Source: Treponema sp.
GTDB lineage: Bacteria > Spirochaetota > Spirochaetia > Treponematales > Breznakiellaceae
Length of the DNA stretch: 7,041 bases
Assembly (NCBI GenBank): GCA_031271075.1
Contig: JAISWN010000273.1
Coordinates: 1 to 7,041 of the forward strand
Direction: 5' to 3'
Shown here: positions 1 through 5,469 of the stretch, piece after piece
Numbering within the stretch: position 1 is the first letter of the stretch
Layout of the letters: every line of letters starts with the position of its first letter
The notes under the pieces: model-generated
Seen by the model: the letters and a program-made list of their open reading frames with translations, nothing else
What the model was told of the DNA's origin: nothing
Database searches by the model: none
Made by a program: the position numbers and the translations under genes

Positions 1-1
1 G

Positions 2-628
2 CGGCCCCGGGAGAAATTTTTCGACATCCTCAGTTCCTGGAACTTCCGGGTATACGCCGCCCTGGAGGAGGGTAACTTTCTTGGCTACCTGATCTGCAAT
101 CCTTCCGGGGAAGAGATCCCCGAAATAAACCTAAGCGATCCTTCCCAACTGGCGGCCCGGCTGCCGGAACTGATCGGCCTTTTCCTGGATCTCCGGGGCA
201 GGAACGGGGACCGGGATCAGGTCAGGGTTACCGTCCAGCCCCAGGAAAGGGAAAAACTGGACGCTTTCTCCCGTTTTGCCGAGGATTATGCCCTTACCAC
301 CGCCTACAGCTTCAGAATCTTTGATTATTCCCGGCTCCTTCCCCCGCTTCTCAGGCTGAAGGCCCAAAGCGAAGCCCTTCCCGAAGGTTCGGCGGTTTTG
401 CGTATAGCCGGGGAGGGAACTTTCCGGCTTTCGGCGGCGGGAGGCGGGGTTTCGGTTGCCCGGATTGGGGAAAAGGAGCGGGCGGATCTTGATCTGGAAA
501 GCCGGGAGGCGGCGGAACTGCTGTTTTCCGCCCTGAGCCCCCTGTCTTCCCCGGCGCTGCGGGGGAACCCGTTTTTGCGGGGCATCCTGCCCCTGCCCCT
601 CTTTTTTGAAGATCCTGACGGCGTGTAA
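2..628 (+). CDS. Eis-like GNAT N-acetyltransferase with C-terminal SCP2-type domain (5' end outside window)
   Basis: Frame 2 is open from the first base to TAA at 626-628, giving 208 codons without a start, so the N-terminal GNAT acetyl-CoA binding half lies upstream of the window. What remains looks like the last part of the Eis/enhanced-intracellular-survival type acetyltransferases: a degenerate second acetyltransferase half (LSSWNFRVYAALEEGNFLGY near the visible start), then an SCP2-like sterol-carrier fold beginning around FRIFDYSRLLPPLLRLKA. The tail contains GSAVLRIAGEGTFRLS, an acidic DLDLESREAAELLFSAL helix and the family's typical ending LPLPLFFEDPDGV, close to the usual LPLPLYWPxxDxV. 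Known Eis proteins acetylate amines using acetyl-CoA in the cytoplasm; the substrate here cannot be told. The next gene starts 122 bases on. That gap has only a short GTGT/ACAC hairpin (636-650 region) and no convincing promoter. Assignment rests on the C-terminal pattern alone. Confidence 0.72.
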   Translation, partial: RPREKFFDILSSWNFRVYAALEEGNFLGYLICNPSGEEIPEINLSDPSQLAARLPELIGLFLDLRGRNGDRDQVRVTVQPQEREKLDAFSRFAEDYALTTAYSFRIFDYSRLLPPLLRLKAQSEALPEGSAVLRIAGEGTFRLSAAGGGVSVARIGEKERADLDLESREAAELLFSALSPLSSPALRGNPFLRGILPLPLFFEDPDGV

Positions 629-750
629 CTATGCGGTCACCTGTGTTAAAACACCGGAAAACAAGAAAAAGTTCTGAAATTGCGCCACCACTGAAAAGTT
701 ACGACGGCGTCTAGCTTGCACAGGATCAAAAAATTATCCAGAATGTCTTT

Positions 751-2241
751 ATGAGTAAAGCAAATTCCCCCTTTTTTCCCCAAAGCGGGAAATTCCCGTT
801 TTCCTGGTTGTGGGTTCTTTCCACTGTGCTTCTCTGCGGCGTGTTTATTTCCGCCCTGGCGCCCAGGGCGGAGGCCCAGACCCAGGATACCAAGCGGTAC
901 ACCTCTACCATGCAGAATGTATTCGACTTCATTCAGCGTCACTATGTGGAAGAGGTAGAGCCCAAAACGGTATTCGAGGGCGCCATGTCCGGAATGCTGA
1001 ATTCCCTGGGGGATCCCCATTCCAATTTTCTGTCGGAAAAAGAAATGTCGGATCTAAGTGACATTACCCAGGGGAGCTTCGGCGGGGTGGGGCTTTACAT
1101 ATCCAAGCCCATAGAGGATCGCCTTGACGGCAAACCTTCCTACGCGGAGGTCTCCTCTCCCATCGAGGACACCCCGGGCTGGCGGGCGGGGATAAGCCCC
1201 GGGGATCTGATCATCGAAATCAACGGCGAGGACACCGGTTCCTTTACCCTGGACGAGGTGGTGTCCCGGCTCCGGGGATCTCCCGGAGAGGCGGTAAACA
1301 TAAAAATCCGCCGGGGCGCCAAACTCGAATTTCCCGTTACCCTGGTAAGGGAAATCATCAAGGTGCCCACCATCAAGTACGATATGATCGGGGATATAGG
1401 CTACCTTAAGCTGATCAACTTTACCCCTATGACGGCGGACCTGAGCCGGGAGGCCCTGAACAGTTTTAAGGCGAAAAACTACCGCGGCCTGATTCTGGAT
1501 CTGCGGAACAACGGAGGCGGGCTTTTGCAGGCCGCCATCGGGATCTGCGATCTCTTCCTGGACAGCGGCGTGGTGGTCAGTACCAAGTCCCGGATCCCCT
1601 CGGAAAACGCCGTCTTCAACGCCCAAAGATCCACCGTCGTCCCCCCGGATATCCCCGTGATCGTGCTTATCAACCGGGGTTCCGCTTCGGCCTCGGAAAT
1701 TGTGGCCGGCGCCCTGAAGGATCGGGGCCGGGCTTACCTGGTAGGGGAACGATCCTACGGCAAGGGATCGGTTCAGCAGGTCTTCCCCCTGGACAAGGCG
1801 GGTTTCAAACTTACCACGGCCCGGTACTACACCCCCAGCGATGTAAACATCGACAAGATCGGGATACCCCCGGACCGGGAAGTGAAATTCCCCGAATTTA
1901 CCGCCGAGGACGCCGAAAAGTTCAACGCCCTTATGACGGCGAATAAAATCCCCGATTTCATCGAGGCTAACCCCAAGGCCAGCCTCGCCGACATTGACAT
2001 CTACGCCAGGGAATTGGGCAGGGAGTACGGGATCGGCAACACCTCCCTGCTCCGCCGGCTTATCCGGGACGAGCAGAACCGTACCGTTATCGCCCCGATC
2101 TACGATCTGGAGTACGATGTCCAGTTACAGGAAGGGGTGAACATTCTCCGCGGGGGAACTTACCGTACATTGATGCAGTCCGCGAAAACCCTCAAGATCT
2201 TGCAGGAAGAGGCCGCCGGAGATCTCGCCCAGGCTTCTTAA
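751..2241 (+). CDS. S41 family C-terminal processing peptidase (CtpA/Prc type), exported
   Basis: This 496-residue protein is a serine endopeptidase of the carboxy-terminal processing family, which trims or degrades envelope proteins outside the cytoplasmic membrane. Residues 17-38 form one hydrophobic segment followed by APRAEAQ, readable as a cleavable signal peptide or a membrane anchor. A helical region (about 48-105) precedes a PDZ domain (about 110-200; GGVGLYIS, then AGISPGDLIIEINGE at 146-160). The protease core follows: GYLKLINF (217-224), LILDLRNNGGG (247-257), and the Ser/Lys dyad. The nucleophile is probably S313 in GSASASEIVAGAL and the general base K338 in VGERSYGKGSVQ; the 25-residue spacing equals that known for Prc and plant D1 protease. 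YYTPSDVNIDKIGIPPD at 359-375 ends the core; the C-terminal 120 residues have no recognised domain. The ATG at 751 has no clear Shine-Dalgarno; the frame stays open back to 712, and an AGGA lies at 722-725, so a further-upstream non-ATG start is possible. rsmE begins 8 bases downstream. Confidence 0.95.
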   Translation: MSKANSPFFPQSGKFPFSWLWVLSTVLLCGVFISALAPRAEAQTQDTKRYTSTMQNVFDFIQRHYVEEVEPKTVFEGAMSGMLNSLGDPHSNFLSEKEMSDLSDITQGSFGGVGLYISKPIEDRLDGKPSYAEVSSPIEDTPGWRAGISPGDLIIEINGEDTGSFTLDEVVSRLRGSPGEAVNIKIRRGAKLEFPVTLVREIIKVPTIKYDMIGDIGYLKLINFTPMTADLSREALNSFKAKNYRGLILDLRNNGGGLLQAAIGICDLFLDSGVVVSTKSRIPSENAVFNAQRSTVVPPDIPVIVLINRGSASASEIVAGALKDRGRAYLVGERSYGKGSVQQVFPLDKAGFKLTTARYYTPSDVNIDKIGIPPDREVKFPEFTAEDAEKFNALMTANKIPDFIEANPKASLADIDIYARELGREYGIGNTSLLRRLIRDEQNRTVIAPIYDLEYDVQLQEGVNILRGGTYRTLMQSAKTLKILQEEAAGDLAQAS

Positions 2242-2249
2242 CCGGAAAC

Positions 2250-3071
2250 ATGAAACAGTTCCTGTTGCCCGTCTCTCCCGATACCGATGGTTCCGTCCAG
2301 CTTCAGGGGGAGGATTACCATTACCTGGTCCGGGTAAGGCGGCTGGGGGCGGGGGATAGTTTCCTGGCATTGCTGCCTGTTCAGGATACCGGTTCGGGAC
2401 GGAACGGCGGGAAGGTCCTGGTACAGGTTCTATCCGTCGACGGGGGGATACTGATCGGCCGCTGCCGGCCCCTGCCCACGGAAGCGGGCCCGGAAACGGC
2501 GCCGCCTGAATCTTTGCCGCCGGTTTTGCTCTTTCAGGCCCTTCCCAAGGGAACCAGGATGGATCTTATCGTCCGCCAGGCCGCGGAGATGGGTATTGCC
2601 GGGATAATCCCCTTCGCGGCGGAGCGTTCCGTCCCAAAAATCCGGGACAGCGGCGAAAAGCTTGAACGCTGGAAACGGATTATCCGGGAGGCCCGGCAGC
2701 AAAGCGGTTCTTCTGTGCCCACCTCGCTGTACGGCCCCCTCAGCCTGGAGGGGCTTTTTTCTTACTGGGAAACCCTGAAAGGCCGTTACTCCCGCCCGCT
2801 GGGGCTTCTCTTTCACCAGGATCCGGTAAGCCCTCTTGAAAAGCTTACCCTTCATAATTATCTTGGTAAGGTACTTGATGTCGTGGCGCTGGTCATAGGC
2901 CCTGAGGGGGGATTTTCCCCCGGCGAAGTATCCCGTTTTTTGGAAGCCGGTTTCAAACCATTTAAGCTTGGCGACACGGTTTTAAGAACCGAAACCGCCG
3001 CTCTTTGCGGAGCGGCCGCTGTACGTATTATTCTTTTGGAGAATACATCGTGGATATACCAGCCGCGGTAA
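2250..3071 (+). CDS. rsmE: 16S rRNA (uracil(1498)-N(3))-methyltransferase RsmE
   Basis: RsmE uses S-adenosylmethionine to methylate N3 of U1498 in helix 44 of 16S rRNA on the assembled small subunit. The 273-residue product has the N-terminal PUA-like RNA-binding part (about 1-75, including GEDYHYLVRVRRLGAGD) and a SPOUT methyltransferase domain from about residue 90. Recognisable family motifs are FQALPKGTRMDLIVRQAAEMG (95-115), the ERWKRIIREARQQSG helix (139-153), the SAM-binding knot IGPEGGFSPGE (216-226) and LGDTVLRTETAAL (240-252). It is about 30 residues longer than typical RsmE because of low-complexity additions near 43-54 (QDTGSGRNGG) and 75-90 (Pro/Glu-rich linker). The start lies 8 bases after the protease stop with only a weak GGA before it, so translation is probably coupled to the upstream gene. 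The last 22 bases overlap the next gene. Confidence 0.96.
   Translation: MKQFLLPVSPDTDGSVQLQGEDYHYLVRVRRLGAGDSFLALLPVQDTGSGRNGGKVLVQVLSVDGGILIGRCRPLPTEAGPETAPPESLPPVLLFQALPKGTRMDLIVRQAAEMGIAGIIPFAAERSVPKIRDSGEKLERWKRIIREARQQSGSSVPTSLYGPLSLEGLFSYWETLKGRYSRPLGLLFHQDPVSPLEKLTLHNYLGKVLDVVALVIGPEGGFSPGEVSRFLEAGFKPFKLGDTVLRTETAALCGAAAVRIILLENTSWIYQPR
3038..3041 (+). promoter_or_regulatory. Ribosome binding site deciding the GTG start at 3050
   Basis: GGAG (within TTTTGGAGAATACATCGTG) ends 8 bases before GTG at 3050, ideal spacing. It favours GTG 3050 over the in-frame TTG at 3005, which has no such signal and would force a 67-base overlap with rsmE. The site lies inside the rsmE coding sequence. 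Confidence 0.75.
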
Positions 3072-3877
3072 AAGGGGAATCGGAGGATTCCCCTGCCCCG
3101 GAACCTTCCGTCTCTCCCTTGAAACAGGAGAACCCGCCTTCCAGGGAAAGGGTGAGCCTGTTTAAAATTCCCCTGGACATTGTGGCGCCGGATCGGCTTA
3201 AAGAGGCGCTCAGCGATCTGCTGGCTTCGGGGGAGGGAAAAAACATCGTCCTCCTCTCCCTGACGGATCTGCTGCGGGCCAGGCGTAACGGGGAATACGG
3301 CAGTTTCGTGAAGAAGGCCGGCCTGGTGATCCCTATCTCCAAAAGCCTGGTCGGGGGCCTGCGTTTCCTTACCGGCAAAAAAGCGGTACGGTATATGCCC
3401 TTTGATTTTGTGATAAATCTGCTCACCGTCCTGGAAGAACGGGAACTTTCCCTGTACCTTTTGGGGGGGACGCGGCGGATCCTGGGGAAAACGGAACGGA
3501 ACATCCGCCAGACCTTCCCCCATCTCTACGTCGTGGGCCGTTTTATCGGCGGTTTCAGGAAACAGGAAGAGCCGGCCATCATTGAGGCCATCCGCAAGGC
3601 GTCTCCTTCCCTGCTCCTGGTAGGCAAGAGGGTGCGGGGGGAGGAAAACTGGATCGTCAGGAACGACAAGCAGCTTTCCAGGGGGCTGCGACTCTGGTGC
3701 AGCGACCTGTACGATGTATTCGCCGAGCGAAAACGCCGTCCCTCCCGCAAGACCTTTGACCGGGGCCTTGAGTGGGTTATCTACTGTTTTCGGAACCCCC
3801 TGAAATTTTTCCGGGTTTTCTCTTACTTCCACTACAAGCTCCTGTTGCTTTTCTACAAGCTCTTTGTGAAAGACTAG
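3050..3877 (+). CDS. Divergent WecG/TagA/CpsF-family glycosyltransferase-like protein, probable loss of catalytic residues
   Basis: The fold matches the WecG/TagA/CpsF (GT26) family, which transfers N-acetylmannosamine-type sugars to lipid-linked precursors of surface polymers at the inner face of the membrane. With the GTG start (275 residues), a Pro/Ser/Glu-rich tail (1-34) precedes the domain: FKIPLDIVAPDRLKEAL (38-54), the YLLGG nucleotide-sugar loop (136-140), VVGRFIGGF (161-169), a VGKRVRGEENWI segment (191-202) and RGLEWVIYCFRNPLKFFRVF (238-257), followed by a hydrophobic aromatic end (258-273) that could touch the membrane. By motif comparison, key family residues are replaced: the TPN(A/E) stretch reads LLSLT (68-72), the catalytic Asp of the PDG motif is Ile96 (PIS at 95-97), and GxPKQE reads RVRGEE. 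It may therefore be inactive, differently active or regulatory. It overlaps rsmE by 22 bases and is probably co-translated. The family call is firm, the activity is not. Confidence 0.82.
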   Translation: MDIPAAVKGESEDSPAPEPSVSPLKQENPPSRERVSLFKIPLDIVAPDRLKEALSDLLASGEGKNIVLLSLTDLLRARRNGEYGSFVKKAGLVIPISKSLVGGLRFLTGKKAVRYMPFDFVINLLTVLEERELSLYLLGGTRRILGKTERNIRQTFPHLYVVGRFIGGFRKQEEPAIIEAIRKASPSLLLVGKRVRGEENWIVRNDKQLSRGLRLWCSDLYDVFAERKRRPSRKTFDRGLEWVIYCFRNPLKFFRVFSYFHYKLLLLFYKLFVKD

Positions 3878-3891
3878 GATGTGGGAATGTT

Positions 3892-4004
3892 CAGACCGAA
3901 TGTCTGCGCGCAGCGGAATGACCTAGCCGTTGCGGAGGCCGAGCCGCCTTAGCGGTGTCAGACCCGCAAACGGGTCTGCGCATATACAGTCCTGTTGAGA
4001 CTGT
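3892..4004. repeat. Cluster of short hairpins downstream of the WecG-like gene
   Basis: Four inverted repeats follow each other in about 113 bases: CAGAC/GTCTG (3892-3896, 3902-3906), CCGC/GCGG with loop CTTA (3944-3955), CAGACCCG/CGGGTCTG with loop CAAA (3959-3978), and ACAGTC/GACTGT (3986-3991, 3999-4004). The 8-bp stem at 3959-3978 is the strongest. No T-tract follows it, so it is not a classic intrinsic terminator, though it could slow or end transcription or protect the 3' end of the upstream mRNA. The tight packing looks more like an interspersed repeat element than a coding gene; no open frame with a recognisable product crosses it. Confidence 0.6.
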
Positions 4005-4066
4005 CGGAAAAGTCTTCAAACGGCCCAACAACCACTATATATGGTTTATTCGTGCCAACTACACGC

Positions 4067-4212
4067 TATTATAGCTATGAGGGAAGAATCCACGGGCTGT
4101 GCAATGCGCACCACTTGCGGGAACTGGAGGGGGTGAAGGAAGAGGGAGGAAGATGGGCGCAGCCCGTGATGGATTTTCTTGTGAAAACGGACAAACAGGT
4201 AAGGGCGGCGGG
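4067..4212 (+). pseudogene. IS66-family transposase fragment, cut off at its right end by IS1
   Basis: Frame 2 between these positions reads YYSYEGRIHGLCNAHHLREL followed by EGVKEEGGRWAQPVMDFLVK and TDKQVRAAG. The GLCNAHHLREL motif, then a Trp-Ala pair and an amphipathic helix, is characteristic of the central catalytic region of IS66 transposases (TnpC), where it follows the 'DGWASY' segment. The two flanking thirds of the roughly 500-residue protein are missing. Upstream, another frame at about 3985-4071 reads HYIWFIRANY after VFKRPNN, which could be an earlier IS66 piece (the family has a YMWxxR motif there) joined by an internal deletion, but this is weak. On the right the fragment stops exactly where the IS1 end begins, and no continuation is found after the other IS1 end. 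It is a dead relic. Confidence 0.72.
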
Positions 4213-4223
4213 GGTAATGTCCT
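4213..4223 (+). repeat. IS1 terminal inverted repeat, left (distal to the transposase start)
   Basis: GGTAATGTCCT, exactly the reverse complement of 5014-5024. Weaker similarity continues inward for about 15 more bases. The transposase stop codon (TAA on the - strand, 4228-4230) is only 4 bases inside this end. Confidence 0.85.
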
Positions 4224-4227
4224 AAAA

Positions 4228-4956
4228 TTATTGTATCAAACCAATTCTCTCAAAAAAACAGACGTTTATTGTAAGAGCGACAACTATCTTATGCATCCGT
4301 TCTGTTTTTGAAAAACGGAGTCCCTTCCTAACTAATCGTGCGCTCCATGTCCGCAGGGACAGATGTTTCCTTTCAATCTTTTGCGTGTTTTTCTTTGTAA
4401 CAACACGAGCATCAGGTGAAAAACGATCGTAATACGCATAATTGCCATCCGTATACACCTTCCCTATATTAAGCGGCTTAAGCAATTCTATCAGTTTATC
4501 AAGGTTTTCATGTTCCCTCGTTCCAAACCAAAACGCGATGGCTTCACCTGTCTCATGGTCAATAGCCCACCATAGCCAGATTTGATGCTTCTTATCGTGA
4601 TAAAAACTCCACATTTCGTCCATTTCCACGCGAATCTTGATGCTTTTATGAGATTCAAGATAGTCTTTGTTCACATACTCTATCATTTCTTCTTTTTTTT
4701 TAATTCCTTTATAACCGGTATCGGGGCTTACGCCTAATTGTCGCGCTGTCGCCCGTATTCCGGCACCGTCAACCGCCCATTTGATTATCGCTTTTTTCAC
4801 TTCGGGTTTACAGCCGTTATAGCTGTATTCCGCGTAAAATGTTTTATGAGAACACGCCTCATTATTACAGCCATACCGCTTTTTCCCATTTGAACTGCCA
4901 TACGGACGGACATCTTCACTTCCACAAAACGGGCATTTTAATGCTGCTGCTACCAT
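4228..4956 (-). CDS. IS1-family transposase, single-frame InsA-InsB fusion
   Basis: This 242-residue protein catalyses cut-and-paste or copy transposition of the surrounding element. The N-terminal part equals InsA: a zinc finger with C8, C11, C30 and C35 (CPFCGS ... RYGCNNEAC), then a helix-turn-helix (about 51-84, PEVKKAIIKWAVDGAGIRAT...LGVSPDT) for binding the ends. The C-terminal part equals InsB with the catalytic D113 (DEMWSFYHDKKHQIWLWWA), D170 (YTDGNYAYY) and E195 (TQKIERKHLSLRT), matching the IS1 DDE pattern. Classical IS1 makes this fusion by a -1 frameshift; here it is one uninterrupted frame, but a run of nine A residues encodes K86-K88 at the InsA/InsB junction. All key residues are present, so it may be active. 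GGGAG sits 5 bases before the ATG. Its AT-rich composition differs from the neighbouring genes. Confidence 0.93.
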   Translation of the reverse strand: MVAAALKCPFCGSEDVRPYGSSNGKKRYGCNNEACSHKTFYAEYSYNGCKPEVKKAIIKWAVDGAGIRATARQLGVSPDTGYKGIKKKEEMIEYVNKDYLESHKSIKIRVEMDEMWSFYHDKKHQIWLWWAIDHETGEAIAFWFGTREHENLDKLIELLKPLNIGKVYTDGNYAYYDRFSPDARVVTKKNTQKIERKHLSLRTWSARLVRKGLRFSKTERMHKIVVALTINVCFFERIGLIQ

Positions 4957-4979
4957 ACCTTCTCCCTCATAAAGTTTTG

Positions 4980-5009
4980 TTTATACTATATCAGTTTTTA
5001 TCATAACAA
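4980..5009 (-). promoter_or_regulatory. Probable promoter of the IS1 transposase
   Basis: On the - strand TTGTTA (5004-5009) and TATAAA (4980-4985) are 18 bases apart, resembling a sigma-70 -35/-10 pair, and lie 24 bases before the transposase ATG. The -35 box adjoins the terminal repeat, as in IS1, where transposase bound at the end can repress its own promoter. Predicted from pattern only. Confidence 0.5.
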
Positions 5010-5013
5010 GTCC

Positions 5014-5024
5014 AGGACATTACC
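5014..5024 (-). repeat. IS1 terminal inverted repeat, right (proximal to the transposase start)
   Basis: AGGACATTACC on the + strand, the reverse complement of the left end at 4213-4223. It marks the outer boundary of the element beside the palindromic repeat that follows. Confidence 0.85.
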
Positions 5025-5065
5025 GCATTGCTTCGCTCGGCAATGTGCCTCTCGCAATGACGGAC
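5025..5065. repeat. Short palindromic interspersed repeat (CGTCATTGCGAG-like)
   Basis: Read on the - strand, the stretch begins with CGTCATTGCGAGAGGCAC and goes on to CATTGC...GCAATG. CATTGC (5026-5031) and GCAATG (5040-5045) form a 6-bp stem with an 8-base loop, extendable through a G.T pair to C5024-G5047. The phrase CGTCATTGCGAG with a following AGCAATGC is a type of small non-coding repeat seen scattered in many bacterial genomes. It touches the right IS1 end and may have been the IS1 target or the partner in a rearrangement. Confidence 0.5.
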
Positions 5066-5070
5066 GGGGA

Positions 5071-5426
5071 CGGGTACTGTTGAGCGAGCGGTTGCCGTCG
5101 GGGATAACAATACCCCAGATCACGCCCTTTGTAGCGGGTACTGTTGAGCGGGCGGCAACCGACGGGGACAGCCACACCACACGACACGCCTCTTTGGGCG
5201 GGTGCCGTTTAGAAATCAGTAATCAGCGGAAAAAGCCATACCAAACAGCACGCCTTGGGGCGGGTTCTGTTTAGCAAACAGCAACCAACGGGGAGAGCCA
5301 CACCAAGCAGCACGCCTCCTCTGGGACGGGTACCGTTTAGCAAGCGGCAATCAGCGGGGATAGCCACACCGCAAAGCACGCCTCTGGGCGGGTACTGCTT
5401 AGATAGCGGCACGCGACAGGGGTGGC
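5071..5426. repeat. Degenerate tandem repeat array, period 62-66 bases, about 5.5 units
   Basis: Units start with CGGGT(A/T/G)C at 5071, 5135, 5199, 5261, 5327 and 5389, with lengths 64, 64, 62, 66 and 62 and a partial last unit. Three blocks are shared by most units: CGGGTACTGTTTAGC at the start, GGGGATAGCCACACC in the middle and GCACGCCTCTGGG at the end, separated by similar but less conserved bases. Units 4 and 5 resemble each other most; unit 1 diverges in its second half. Most units can form a small hairpin just after the start block (perfect in unit 4, 5267-5281). Unit lengths are not all multiples of three, so a repeat protein is unlikely. The whole stretch from the IS1 end to the hydrogenase stop holds no other gene. 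Function unknown. Confidence 0.85.
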
Positions 5427-5469
5427 GAGTCCTCAAAACGTCGGCCTCCCGTGTCTTCATGTCGGGATA

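Larger units (their letters stand above)
4213..5024 (-). mobile_element. IS1-family insertion sequence, 812 bases, complete
   Basis: The element is bounded by 11-base perfect inverted repeats starting GGTAATG, the sort of end usual for IS1 elements, and contains one transposase gene on the - strand filling almost its whole length. Size (812 bases) is near the 700-800 of the family. Its base composition is visibly more AT-rich than the flanks. No 8-9 base target duplication is seen: the left flank reads GGCGGCGGG and the right flank GCATTGCTT. The left flank is IS66 DNA and the right is not, so the element has probably suffered an adjacent deletion or taken part in a recombination after insertion. 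Confidence 0.85.

Noticed and set aside
398..628. Separate small gene starting at ATG 398
   Set aside because: The same frame is open to the window start and the whole reads as one acetyltransferase C-terminus; the Met is internal.
629..750. Promoter for the S41 protease in the 122-base gap
   Set aside because: TTGCGC and TTGCAC occur as possible -35 boxes, but no acceptable -10 box lies at the right distance from either.
2858..3832. Long - strand open frame opposite rsmE and the WecG-like gene
   Set aside because: It is the antisense of two recognisable genes; the product has no recognisable motif and is Pro/Gly/Arg/Gln-rich as expected of a GC-rich shadow.
3959..3978. Rho-independent terminator for the protease-rsmE-WecG unit
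   Set aside because: The 8-bp stem is good but is followed by CGCATATACAG, not a T-run, and it is 81 bases past the stop. Kept only as a hairpin repeat.
3995..4225. Intact 76-residue gene starting at TTG 3995
   Set aside because: Only the part from about 4067 matches IS66 transposase; the start has no binding site and the stop is supplied by the IS1 end, so it is a relic.
5071..5426. CRISPR array
   Set aside because: The 62-66 base period fits repeat plus spacer, but the would-be spacers resemble one another and the would-be repeats are degenerate; no cas gene is near.
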